A stretch of 47,637 bases of DNA. It comes from Candidatus Rifleibacteriota bacterium. Lineage in GTDB: Bacteria; Muiribacteriota; Ozemobacteria; Ozemobacterales; Ozemobacteraceae. This document shows, one piece after another, positions 25,501 through 32,769 of this stretch. The DNA lies in contig JAFPZP010000052.1 in NCBI GenBank assembly GCA_017417215.1, positions 1-47,637 of the forward strand. Direction: 5' to 3'. Each line of letters opens with the position of its first letter. Position 1 is the stretch's first letter. A model generated the notes under the pieces. It was not told the DNA's origin, searched no databases, and saw only the letters and a list, made by a program, of their open reading frames with translations. Made by a program: the position numbers and the translations under genes.

Positions 25501-26822
25501 TTTAAAACATAAAGATTTCCAAAACCATCAGCACCGATTTTATCCGGCAATCTTCCGTCAAAATGAACGTCTATTTCATCTGGTGGACCTGATTTGCCGC
25601 CTTCAACTCTAACAAATGAGTATACCTTTGCTTTTTTGGAGTCATAGGCATAAACAATACCGCCTGTTTGCCACCATTGGTCAGAAACAGCTACACAGGC
25701 CAAATCATCCTGACTATCTATAAGCATTGAAGCAGGACAATTTGCTGCTGTCATCCATTCGTTAATAACATCAGAACCTAACAAATATACATAGTTTGAA
25801 GTGCTGTTTCTAGTCGATATACCGATAAAATTACAAGTTAAATTATCGCCTTTGCCGACAATAATATCGCCTGCACCATTATTAAGAGTATAATTTGTTT
25901 CACCCAGAGGACGGTTATATAAATAACTGCGCTTAACCTGAGATGAATAAACAAATCTAACTATTGGTTCCGGAGTTCCTGGAAGAGCAACGTCTGGTTG
26001 TGCACGAATACAACCGTCAACACATTCACCAAGTGTTGAAGCGGTTCCTTCTGTCCCTGTTGTAACAGTTGCAACAAAAGCTGATTCGGAATTAACCTTT
26101 ACAGGCGATTGTTTATTCTTTATATTCATTGACAAAAGATTGATATCTTTTGTGTGTTCTGTCAAAAATTCTTTTACAACACGATGGCACCAACCACCAC
26201 TACCATAGGTCCAGTTACTATAAACATTGTAATCTCTAGCATGATACCAATCTATACCTGATGTAACCCAATATAAATCATAGCCCTGCTTGTCTTTGCC
26301 AGCAGATACCGGAACTTCTGTACAAGGTATATCTGAAGGAGTAAAGAAACGAGAAAGAGATTGACAATAATCTGTGTAAGTATGATTACCTAACCCAGTT
26401 GGCGATGATCTTGGTCCAGAATGTGCACGATGAACAATATAGGGTGGATCATAACCATACACACCTGAGTCACCACGAGGAATAACTCTTCTCTTGACTT
26501 CAACTCCATCAAGAGACCTTTTACTGTCCTTGGATGCCCAGAAAGTGTATAATCTTTTTTCTATAAAGTTTGGTGAAGTTTCGTTTGCAGAACCTGTCCA
26601 CCACTGACCAGCAGAAATACCATAAGCATCTTCTGGGTCATACATCCAATTATAATTATCCGTTGTCAGATTGTTCAGTGCATAAACTCCTCTATGACTA
26701 CCATTCCCAACTAGCACGAAACAATCGCCGTTCTGCTCATAAAAAACATGCAGATTTCCGCAATAACCTCCAGTGCAGACTAAGAGGAAACTCAACAGCA
26801 ACACTTTAAATTTGTTACTCAT
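22560..26822 (-). CDS. giant secreted protein of the minor-pilin operon (PilY1-like position)
   Basis: A 1420-residue protein with a clear signal peptide (about 1-21, LLLSFLLVCTGGYC). I do not recognise a named family. The first 500 residues are rich in Trp, Tyr, Gly and Cys with beta-propeller-like stretches (PDKIGADGFGNLYVLK); a calcium-loop-like DKDRDGAV lies at about 615-622. The second half is beta-rich and may contain Ig/PKD-like domains. Several Cys suggest disulfides outside the cytoplasm. It occupies the place PilY1-type tip adhesins take in minor-pilin operons (translationally coupled upstream of the PilV-, PilX- and PilW-like genes here), so a pilus-tip or pseudopilus-exported adhesin is a fair inference, not shown by sequence similarity that I can see. 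Confidence 0.8.
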   Translation of the reverse strand: MSNKFKVLLLSFLLVCTGGYCGNLHVFYEQNGDCFVLVGNGSHRGVYALNNLTTDNYNWMYDPEDAYGISAGQWWTGSANETSPNFIEKRLYTFWASKDSKRSLDGVEVKRRVIPRGDSGVYGYDPPYIVHRAHSGPRSSPTGLGNHTYTDYCQSLSRFFTPSDIPCTEVPVSAGKDKQGYDLYWVTSGIDWYHARDYNVYSNWTYGSGGWCHRVVKEFLTEHTKDINLLSMNIKNKQSPVKVNSESAFVATVTTGTEGTASTLGECVDGCIRAQPDVALPGTPEPIVRFVYSSQVKRSYLYNRPLGETNYTLNNGAGDIIVGKGDNLTCNFIGISTRNSTSNYVYLLGSDVINEWMTAANCPASMLIDSQDDLACVAVSDQWWQTGGIVYAYDSKKAKVYSFVRVEGGKSGPPDEIDVHFDGRLPDKIGADGFGNLYVLKTELDPANTSRFGQDGTETTKKYIFTYGTEKHFVAIYRQMVYKAIYKRPYGLDTNFSRINNRIPLGYNEYEREYITEDNNINSKKIWTSNLYQTRYDGDGSNIRTELAVINVPTPPEPNNVDAVADCWGPCDLTATGFASASPDLDDGSYSSTRNIFFIAENAPYYDANGINITGSTEDKDRDGAVGCYPNTIKESSVVYHWKIVKTKDQFGKTISPGDKDYEILDTTGDYLLVFPSLLEGEFDVGLKVEYRYYDYTKLKVGALASEKETCLYPRPSDPPKVAAAKGRIVRDGYSWEHIKQTWKKPPESLDGNGIIMSSLNYDDDSGFRPSPSSNDKNLKKTEFVMDGASLCRQVDKNKNISYKGNNRWGLKLRETQANLDKGLDRTKIVMADNPPNPNDPNMVPDTLKWVDNFQVAWRSDLKRGNETIWTKTLTLENFNLTQEQLRELMPMPSDPLRYVINASVYRQYMYMVYVRYPVRQTSYGWEYKTERVPVVVTVSIDGEAEICVTDNTGPSIYQYNAEENASERVVPGYKMVYANGPAFKAVQNKSDIKNINENKGIVFINASTGETIERWNPNTWMIFYVCDNNPMSSYTGSKPNIIPDEYHSGERSNLKSSFNDKQRKAILHYDTANGIKRTASLIGADITPEPVENEAELKAVGLVPSKALSYVKYYIPAGCMDNFNNIENLKSTARLPFNYANNTSGYTNYKFGLSWIESCNYENKADVSWTNCLNNESEVIGSDKDDYFVGTIVIKDNDRPNIFITGFQDRYPDMGKQFRVPSIAVDNKYDDLFETDPKEGFVPTKNTDKWFLTVDDESNGPDKWYVANTFGGDIKDSFKFLNASNALLTIFRDQMTDEKTNKIQDCRLLTDVPVLFRYVMIDNSGTPKCTSFVLKDYDNNTQLANGKDDEAIQYIFRNAGRYYVELQVEDDAKDWPDNTNAVKNPTNATAAPQTRALRAYFEVLDSKFKYRVLERGINE

Positions 26823-26837
26823 AATCTCTTCTACTCC

Positions 26838-27977
26838 TCATTTTGCATTGAGATATTCTGACAGCTTTGGTGCAAACCTCTGTCTGACATACTCAGGAAC
26901 ATCATATTTATCAAAAAGCCGTTTTGCACACAAAACGGTTAAATCCTTACCGCCAGATATAAAGAGAGAGCCAAAAGTAAAATCAGCCACTTTTGAAGGA
27001 ACCCAATCTTTATACTCTAAATACTGTAGCAAATTTTGTTCCAAACTCATGGCAGAACCTAAAGTAATATGTTCCGTTGCTTTTTCTTTTGACATGACAT
27101 TGGTATCTATCCCTTCTACATCTGGTTTAAAACTTACAAAAGAACGAAACAGAGCAGAACTGCCAACGTCAGGGTTATCGTTGCCTGAAATAATAGCTTT
27201 TTTTGTTTTACTATCATATTCTCTGATTCCAAAGCTATTGTCTATTACCATAGAGCACTTTTCTTCAGCAGCAACGGAAGCTATAATTTCTTTTAATTCG
27301 TTACGAATTTTCGTAAGTCTTTCTTCTGTTTCTTGTCTAGTCAGATATAGAGCGCTCATTGCCTTATCGTTATTATCAATTACTTCTGCATTTAATTCAG
27401 CTATTTTTTTATCTATAGAAGCTATTCTTCTTTCATACTCTTCTATATTCTTTTTATTAGGAACTACTCCTGCAGGATTGTCGTGAACAGATTCAAGACC
27501 AGCTATCTGTTTTTCAAGTTCACCTATTTTCTGATTCTGATATCTTACTTGATTCATGTCAGCAGTGGGACTTTTCCTCATTCCATCTAAAACTTTCTTC
27601 ATTACAGTTAATTCTTGTTCCATTCTTTTTCTTTCACCTGGAGCAAAAACATTCATTTCTCTCATTAAAGCATTAGAGGCACCAATCCGTTCTGCTTCAA
27701 GCTCTTTAATCTGCTTGAAGATTTTTTCATTTGCAATATCTGCTTTTTCTTGAGCTTTTTGAAGTTCATTCCTGATTTTATTTGATATTTCGATTTGATT
27801 GGGATTTCTAAAAAAGGCTCCGTTGTTATAGTCAAAACCTGCCATCAAGGGGTGAAGAATAAGTAATATTCTTGTATCAACTGTGGCAAAACCTTGAGCA
27901 AACAAAGCATTAGAATAAAAAATAAATGCTGTCACAAAGAATATAAATAAGGATTTTTTTAATTTTGTTAATTCCAT
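26838..27977 (-). CDS. exported coiled-coil protein, paralogue of the gene upstream
   Basis: A 379-residue protein with a signal peptide (about 1-28, ending NALFAQG). The mature N-terminus VDTRILLILHPLMAGFD matches the neighbour's IDSRLMILAHPLFRAFD. Residues 55-245 form long coiled coils (KELEAERIGASNALMREM, YERRIASIDKKIAELNAEV); the last 100 residues are compact. The layout is reminiscent of Skp/OmpH-like chaperones, but larger and without clear sequence identity. The gene overlaps the upstream one by 10 bp. Confidence 0.8.
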   Translation of the reverse strand: MELTKLKKSLFIFFVTAFIFYSNALFAQGFATVDTRILLILHPLMAGFDYNNGAFFRNPNQIEISNKIRNELQKAQEKADIANEKIFKQIKELEAERIGASNALMREMNVFAPGERKRMEQELTVMKKVLDGMRKSPTADMNQVRYQNQKIGELEKQIAGLESVHDNPAGVVPNKKNIEEYERRIASIDKKIAELNAEVIDNNDKAMSALYLTRQETEERLTKIRNELKEIIASVAAEEKCSMVIDNSFGIREYDSKTKKAIISGNDNPDVGSSALFRSFVSFKPDVEGIDTNVMSKEKATEHITLGSAMSLEQNLLQYLEYKDWVPSKVADFTFGSLFISGGKDLTVLCAKRLFDKYDVPEYVRQRFAPKLSEYLNAK

Positions 27978-28774
27978 AGTTTATAACCCTTCCCCTCTTC
28001 TTCCATAAGTTTTATAGCTTCTAACCGAACATCTTTTGCCCCAAATGGTATAATATCAGCATTCATACCCTGCTTTGCTGCCCAATAAGAATTAGCAGCT
28101 TTCAACCACTGAGAAAATTCTTCAGGAGAAGCTTTGCTTTCCTTTTGATATGCATCTTTTACAAGATTATTTATTAATTCACGCTGTCTCGTTTTGGGTT
28201 TTTCTTTAAAGGGAAGAATATTAGCTACATCAATAACAACTTCTGTTTTATACTTTGCCTTGAGCAAATTGGTTATTTTTGTTATAGCATCTGCTATATC
28301 ACGACACTGCGGGTAAATAGACATATGCGGAGTCAAGCCGTCTTTAGTAGGAACTTGTCTTGATAAGTAAATTCTTCTTTTCATATATTCAAGCTTGGAT
28401 TCTTTTTGTTTCTTTTCAAGAAGGAATTCTCTTTCTGCACTAATTCTATCTTTGAAAGGAACCCCTTTAAGCTTTTCTTTTAATTTTTCTGGTGATTTAA
28501 GTAGTTCATCTTCTAAGTCTTTTATTTCCTGAATAAAAGTTTCTTGAGAATCAAAGTCTTCTTGGAATGATTCAGAAGAAGTTCCCTTAAATCTTTTCGA
28601 CTTAGGATCAAAAGCTCTAAACAAAGGATGAGCCAAGATCATAAGACGCGAGTCAATAAAAATAGGCTCACCTGAATTTTTCTTCTCATTGTTCTGTTCA
28701 GCAGCACTAATCATTGTAACTGAACAAAATTCAATAAGAAACAATAACAAGCAACTCTTAAAAAACTTTTTCAT
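27968..28774 (-). CDS. exported coiled-coil protein (first gene of the minor-pilin operon)
   Basis: A 268-residue protein. The start at 28774 is chosen because GGGAG lies four bases before its ATG and the signal peptide MKKFFKSCLLLFLIEFC begins there; the longer frame to 28795 adds seven codons without benefit. After the signal comes IFIDSRLMILAHPLFRAFD, shared with the next gene, then charged coiled coil (KDLEDELLKSPEKLKEKLKG, EREFLLEKKQKESKLEYMK). The function is unknown. The tandem paralogues probably arose by duplication. Confidence 0.8.
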   Translation of the reverse strand: MKKFFKSCLLLFLIEFCSVTMISAAEQNNEKKNSGEPIFIDSRLMILAHPLFRAFDPKSKRFKGTSSESFQEDFDSQETFIQEIKDLEDELLKSPEKLKEKLKGVPFKDRISAEREFLLEKKQKESKLEYMKRRIYLSRQVPTKDGLTPHMSIYPQCRDIADAITKITNLLKAKYKTEVVIDVANILPFKEKPKTRQRELINNLVKDAYQKESKASPEEFSQWLKAANSYWAAKQGMNADIIPFGAKDVRLEAIKLMEEEGKGYKLWN

Positions 28775-28911
28775 ATAACTCCCGACTAATTGCAATACAA
28801 CAAACAGTAAGCCATTGTTTATTTTTCATAAAATCTTTAATGAAAAAAGTTTTAATAACTTAATGATTTATATATTCATATTGCGTACAAATTCTACTCG
28901 ACCTAGATTAA

Positions 28912-28940
28912 AGTATACGCCTAAATAAGTAAACTCGCAA
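28912..28940 (-). promoter_or_regulatory. probable promoter of the minor-pilin operon
   Basis: On the minus strand TTGCGA (plus 28935-28940) and TATACT (plus 28912-28917) are 17 bp apart, leaving a leader of roughly 130 bases before the start at 28774. Confidence 0.45.
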
Positions 28941-29062
28941 GGGAATTAACTCTGCAATTGTTTTACAATAAGACTTTCAATGTTAAAAACGTAAAAAAAA
29001 TTTTACATTTTTAATATAGTTTTTACATTTTTAATAAAAAACCGTACATTTTGCTAAAATAA

Positions 29063-29100
29063 CAAAACAGCCTTAAGTAATTAAACTTAAGACTGTTTTG
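29063..29100 (-). terminator. hairpin terminator after the 29127 gene
   Basis: CAAAACAG, one unpaired base, CTTAAG, an 8-base loop, then CTTAAG, one unpaired base and CTGTTTTG form a near-perfect stem 26 bp downstream of the minus-strand stop. The tail is T-rich but interrupted. Confidence 0.7.
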
Positions 29101-29126
29101 TTGCTTAAATACAGATTTAAAATAAC

Positions 29127-29693
29127 TTAAAAACTTGCATCAAAAGAATCTCCGCGTTTACCCTTTGGATAAACAGCTGGCTGTAGAGCTGGAATATTCG
29201 ACGGATATCTAGCGTCAAGAGAATTCATATGTTCTATTATTCTTCTCTTTATATCTTCAGCTTTATAATCTCCGCCTGGAGCACTAGCCATATTTGGTGA
29301 AGGATTAGAAGGCAATATCATATCCTGTTCCATAGGAATTGGAGCAACTGGAGCAATAACAGGATCCTGAGCAGGTGCAAGAGCCGCCATTTTCTTTCTA
29401 TGTTCATTCATTGCCAGTTCCCAAGTGTATACATCTGGCTGGTATATTCTTGGTTCGTTATGACGTTTTATTCCTCTAACGTATTTCTTTTTATTACGAT
29501 TGAAAGTAACTTTACCTGTTTTTGCATACAATCCATCTTTTATAATAGTTTCAGAGAAATCCAAGAATTCCATTCTATCTCGGTTAGAACCTTCAAGAAC
29601 AGCCTGTGCCGGATCAGTATTGGCAAGCATTATAACAGAACATATAGCCACTGCTGCCAATCCTTTGATAACGTGACTCATATTTAGTTTCAT
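29127..29693 (-). CDS. exported protein of unknown function
   Basis: A 188-residue protein from the ATG at 29693, which follows GGAGGG by seven bases; the frame is open six codons further but without a site. The signal peptide (about 1-31) ends DPAQA. The mature protein has a basic stretch (KKKYVRGIKRHNEPRIYQPD), a Pro/Ala-rich linker (APVAPIPMEQDMILPSNP) and a short helical motif. I recognise no family. Its own terminator follows. Confidence 0.75.
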   Translation of the reverse strand: MKLNMSHVIKGLAAVAICSVIMLANTDPAQAVLEGSNRDRMEFLDFSETIIKDGLYAKTGKVTFNRNKKKYVRGIKRHNEPRIYQPDVYTWELAMNEHRKKMAALAPAQDPVIAPVAPIPMEQDMILPSNPSPNMASAPGGDYKAEDIKRRIIEHMNSLDARYPSNIPALQPAVYPKGKRGDSFDASF

Positions 29694-29787
29694 AAACACC
29701 CTCCATAGCATACTTTAATCACAAGCACAAAAATTTATAAAGAATAGCATCTCTGTCAAGGGATATTTTTAGAAATTTAATAATAAT

Positions 29788-30066
29788 CTAATTTTTGTTT
29801 TCTAACTTCATTAATTCATCTTTATATGCACGAAGTACATAGTTGCTTATCTGGTCTTTTAAATCAGTGCTAATCAATGTGACTATTTCATGCCATTCCC
29901 CATTCTGACCTTTTATACTTGGCATTGAAACAAAATCCCCTCTTTCGGATTCAAAAATACGTAAATCTCTTAAAACCAGACTATCATCGAGAATAATAGT
30001 AGAAAAAGCTTTGAGCTTATTTTTGGGGGCTTTGATAATTTGAATGCGAACGTCTGTAACTTTCAA
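29788..30066 (-). CDS. spoVG: SpoVG-family nucleic-acid-binding regulator
   Basis: A 92-residue protein matching SpoVG from its first residue: KVTDVRIQII, then LDDSLVLRDLRIFE, then FVSMPSIKGQNGEWHEIVTLIS, and a C-terminal helix. SpoVG proteins bind DNA and RNA and act as global regulators in Firmicutes and spirochaetes. The start is TTG without a clear ribosome-binding site, but it gives the standard N-terminus. It lies 8 bases downstream of an outer-membrane-type protein gene, so translation may depend on coupling. Confidence 0.93.
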   Translation of the reverse strand: MKVTDVRIQIIKAPKNKLKAFSTIILDDSLVLRDLRIFESERGDFVSMPSIKGQNGEWHEIVTLISTDLKDQISNYVLRAYKDELMKLENKN

Positions 30067-30074
30067 AACAATAA

Positions 30075-30905
30075 TTAAAATTTAAGGATAAATTCAGTCC
30101 AGACTTTCTTTTCGCCTGATGTTTTACTTTCTACTTCTGGTCTGTTTTCGTTAGAATAACCAGCTTTAATTGAAACATCTGAAGAAGCATCTACAATACC
30201 TTCAACTTCAATATTTTCTTTTGAATCGAAAGTATCAATAACTGTCTTTTTAAAAGCAACCTTACCTTTTAAGGTTGGCTTAAAGCTATAAATAGCTTCA
30301 AGATAGTAATCAGAAGAAATAGTCGACGGATTAATATTGCTGTCTATGGAAGTATTGGTCACATCACCCATAGAAGCACGAGCAGACGGCATAATATTAT
30401 TTTCAGAAGAATAATCTTTGCCAGAACCAATAGTTAAATTAGACTGGTTGTATTCACCATAAAAACTTAATCTGCCACTCTTACCCGTAAGTGTTAAATA
30501 TGAATTAGTATCATTAAAACCAATGGCATTACTTTCGTAAGAGTTATTAAGAGTAATAACAGATACAAAATCTCTTTGATTTTCAGAATTAAATTTTACA
30601 CTTGGTTCATCAAATTCAATCTTTGAATTGAAACCTTCAAAACCAGTTTCAATATGCTTTTCTTCTGATGAAAAAATTCTGTTGGTATTCTGATAATCCA
30701 ACATCTGACTACCTAATGAGAGATTAAATTCACCACTGAACAAGCTAGACTTAGAAGTAGTATTAACTGATTCTTTGGCAGGTTCGTCTACACCATTAAG
30801 TTTAAAATCAGATATATCATCTATTGATTGAGCATAGGAACATGGTACAACAGCCAAGAGACTGAGTACAATAGTCAAAACTAAGTTTTTACTACTTTTT
30901 TTCAT
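30075..30905 (-). CDS. probable outer-membrane beta-barrel protein
   Basis: A 276-residue protein. The signal peptide (1-25) ends PCSYA. The mature part shows alternating hydrophobic/polar strands (GEFNLSLGSQMLDYQ, GRLSFYGEYNQSNLTIG, DYYLEAIYSFKPTLKGKVAF) and ends in WTEFILKF with terminal Phe, as outer-membrane barrels do. The size suits a barrel of 8-12 strands. No family is recognised. It forms a two-gene unit with spoVG. Confidence 0.75.
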   Translation of the reverse strand: MKKSSKNLVLTIVLSLLAVVPCSYAQSIDDISDFKLNGVDEPAKESVNTTSKSSLFSGEFNLSLGSQMLDYQNTNRIFSSEEKHIETGFEGFNSKIEFDEPSVKFNSENQRDFVSVITLNNSYESNAIGFNDTNSYLTLTGKSGRLSFYGEYNQSNLTIGSGKDYSSENNIMPSARASMGDVTNTSIDSNINPSTISSDYYLEAIYSFKPTLKGKVAFKKTVIDTFDSKENIEVEGIVDASSDVSIKAGYSNENRPEVESKTSGEKKVWTEFILKF

Positions 30906-30975
30906 GTTAAATTCCTATAAACTCCTAAATCAATTATATAGTATAATATTCATTTCGGCAATATTCAAGCAAAAT

Positions 30976-31680
30976 TTACGTCAACTCAAAAAATGCTTTT
31001 TCAAGACTTTTATATTTATTAATAATATTTTTTATGCTATCACAAGTCATCAGTTTTCCTTTATTTATGATTCCAACATGTGTAACTATTTTCTCTACAA
31101 CTTCCAACACATGACTGGAAAATAAAACTGTTGTACCTTCATCAGACATCTTCTTCAACATATTCTTAAAATCTCTAGTGGCTTGAGGATCCAAACCATT
31201 AAATGGCTCATCTAGAATCAACACCTTTGGTTCATGTACAACAATTCCTGCCAAAGCTAGTTTTTTCTTCATACCAAAGCTATAATTACCTGCATAATCA
31301 TTAGCTGCTTCAACTAATCCAAAAGATTCCAGCAAAGAATTTATTTTTTCTTCTTTTTTTGATGAATCAATATTGTAAACATCAGCAACGAATTCCAAGA
31401 ATTGTCGACCTGTTAGATAGTCATACAAAAAGACTTCATCTGGCAAATACCCTACTTTTGCTTTTATAGCAGTAGGGTCATCCGATACTTTTAAACCATC
31501 TACAGAAACGAAGCCAGATGTAGGTTGAAGTAAACCCATAATCATTTTTAAAGTAGTTGTCTTCCCTGCCCCATTTGCACCAAGAAAACCGAACATAGAT
31601 CCATCTGGAATATCAAGACAGAGATCATCAACTGCTATATGTTCATTAAATTTTCTAGTTAAATGGTTAATTTCTATCAT
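30976..31680 (-). CDS. ABC transporter ATP-binding protein
   Basis: A 234-residue ABC ATPase of the CcmA/drug-exporter type. Walker A is G34-ANGAGKT-T42, the signature is YSFGMKKKLALAG (SFGMK in place of LSGGQ), Walker B is VLILDEPFNGLD, and the H-loop is SSHVLE. It begins directly after the HD-hydrolase stop. No permease is encoded next to it, so its partner must be elsewhere. Confidence 0.92.
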   Translation of the reverse strand: MIEINHLTRKFNEHIAVDDLCLDIPDGSMFGFLGANGAGKTTTLKMIMGLLQPTSGFVSVDGLKVSDDPTAIKAKVGYLPDEVFLYDYLTGRQFLEFVADVYNIDSSKKEEKINSLLESFGLVEAANDYAGNYSFGMKKKLALAGIVVHEPKVLILDEPFNGLDPQATRDFKNMLKKMSDEGTTVLFSSHVLEVVEKIVTHVGIINKGKLMTCDSIKNIINKYKSLEKAFFELT

Positions 31681-32265
31681 TTATAGCTGCCCTTTTATAC
31701 GTTTAGACCTATTATTCAGCAAAAATTCAGCATAGCTTGCCAATTCCGGAAATTCTTCAAAAGCTTTGAAAGTAAATTTATTATCCCAGAAATCTTTTAA
31801 TCCGGAAAAGCCTGCTTTCTCGTATTCAGCAGCTGTCATAAGCATTTCCAGTTTATCTATAGCCTTTACGAAACGCCCTTCTACAGATGTTCCTTCTTCG
31901 AATTCCCTAAATAAAGCAAGACTTTCTTCCGTTGTATCCTTTCCTAAGGGAGAAAGTACATCTTCAATAGCCATGGTTTCCATTTCATCTTTGTTCTTAA
32001 AGTATTTCAAAGAAACATAAGGAATATCTCCTACCCTTGTTTCGCCTATTTCATGTACTATAGCAATAGAAACAGCTTTACTTCTATCAATATCTGCACT
32101 TATCAAAGACGAAAGATAATGAGTAAGGAAAACGACTCCGAAACAATGGTCAGCAATAGATTCGCCTTCGCGTATACCACGAAGCTGCCAACCTGTTCGA
32201 CGAAGTTTCTTTAACGTCAGAAAATCGCGAAAAACTTTATCTAATTCTTCATTTTTAATATTCAT
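31681..32265 (-). CDS. HD-domain phosphohydrolase (YfbR/HDDC2-like)
   Basis: A 194-residue all-helical HD protein. Family members remove phosphate from (deoxy)nucleoside 5'-monophosphates. Visible motifs: ESIADH with H40, VHEIGETRVGDIP (71-82) and the distal Asp D137 in VKAIDKLEML. The usual HD doublet is His-Glu here (H71-E72), a conservative change in a metal ligand. It abuts the ABC ATPase gene. Confidence 0.85.
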   Translation of the reverse strand: MNIKNEELDKVFRDFLTLKKLRRTGWQLRGIREGESIADHCFGVVFLTHYLSSLISADIDRSKAVSIAIVHEIGETRVGDIPYVSLKYFKNKDEMETMAIEDVLSPLGKDTTEESLALFREFEEGTSVEGRFVKAIDKLEMLMTAAEYEKAGFSGLKDFWDNKFTFKAFEEFPELASYAEFLLNNRSKRIKGQL

Positions 32266-32558
32266 AATATTAGCTCGCCAATAATCTATTTAAACTTATT
32301 AAAATATCAATCTGTTTTTAGAGATATAAGATATAAGATAGAAGATAGAAGATGGGAAGATGGAAGATGGAAGATGGAAGACTCAACTTTTCCACTTCAA
32401 AATTATTATGGAATAATAAACTAATATAGTTTTTTTATTAATAATTATTAAAAATCCCCCTTAATCCCCCTTTAAAAAGGGGGTAAGAACAAAAGGCAAT
32501 ACTAAAAAATAAAAGACTTGGGGGATTCCCAAGTCTTTTTATTCTTTCTAAATGTGGT
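32266..32558. repeat. repeat-filled gap with terminator
   Basis: No gene seen. About 32320-32385 is a tandem array of AGATATAAG and GGAAGAT units; 32447-32490 is a copy of the C-tract/G-tract hairpin element (AATCCCCCTTAATCCCCC, loop, GGGGG) nearly identical to that inside MITE copy 1; 32511-32540 is a terminator. Confidence 0.7.
32511..32540 (-). terminator. Rho-independent terminator of the secG unit
   Basis: AAAAGACTTGGG (32511-32522) pairs with CCCAAGTCTTTT (32528-32539); the minus strand continues into a U-tract. It lies 20 bp after the small membrane protein gene. Confidence 0.85.
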
Positions 32559-32759
32559 TTACCCGAATAAAAGTGCAATAACACCACATACTATTATAAA
32601 TAATCCGAGAAAACCATAAAAAACACGAGCCCCATCCCTACCGAATACCTTAACAAAAAATTCTGCTTTGCTGCTTTTCATAAACCAGTCATAGTCATTA
32701 GCAGCACAAATAATTGTTAGTATTCCTATAATTACAGCAAATATAGGAAAAGGAGACAT
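32559..32759 (-). CDS. small two-helix membrane protein (Imm17-like)
   Basis: A 66-residue protein with TM helices at about 4-20 and 47-65 and the middle motif VKVFGRDGARVFYGFLG. This resembles the small proteins grouped as Imm17, though an immunity role is doubtful with no toxin nearby. It lies 10 bases after secG and is followed by a terminator, so it is the second gene of that unit. Confidence 0.7.
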   Translation of the reverse strand: MSPFPIFAVIIGILTIICAANDYDWFMKSSKAEFFVKVFGRDGARVFYGFLGLFIIVCGVIALLFG

Positions 32760-32769
32760 ACTCTTTAAA

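Larger units (their letters stand above)
28775..29126. other. AT-rich gap with promoter and terminator
   Basis: No gene seen. It holds the probable minus-strand promoter of the operon ending at 19512 (28912-28940). Near 29001-29037 TTTTACATTTTTAATA-like sequence occurs twice, about 20 bp apart. A terminator-like hairpin of the next operon follows at 29063-29100. Confidence 0.6.

Noticed and set aside
26773..27486. 237-residue plus-strand frame
   Set aside because: Antisense to a coiled-coil gene; Ser/Leu/Ile-rich composition is that of a complement of Glu/Lys-rich coding sequence.
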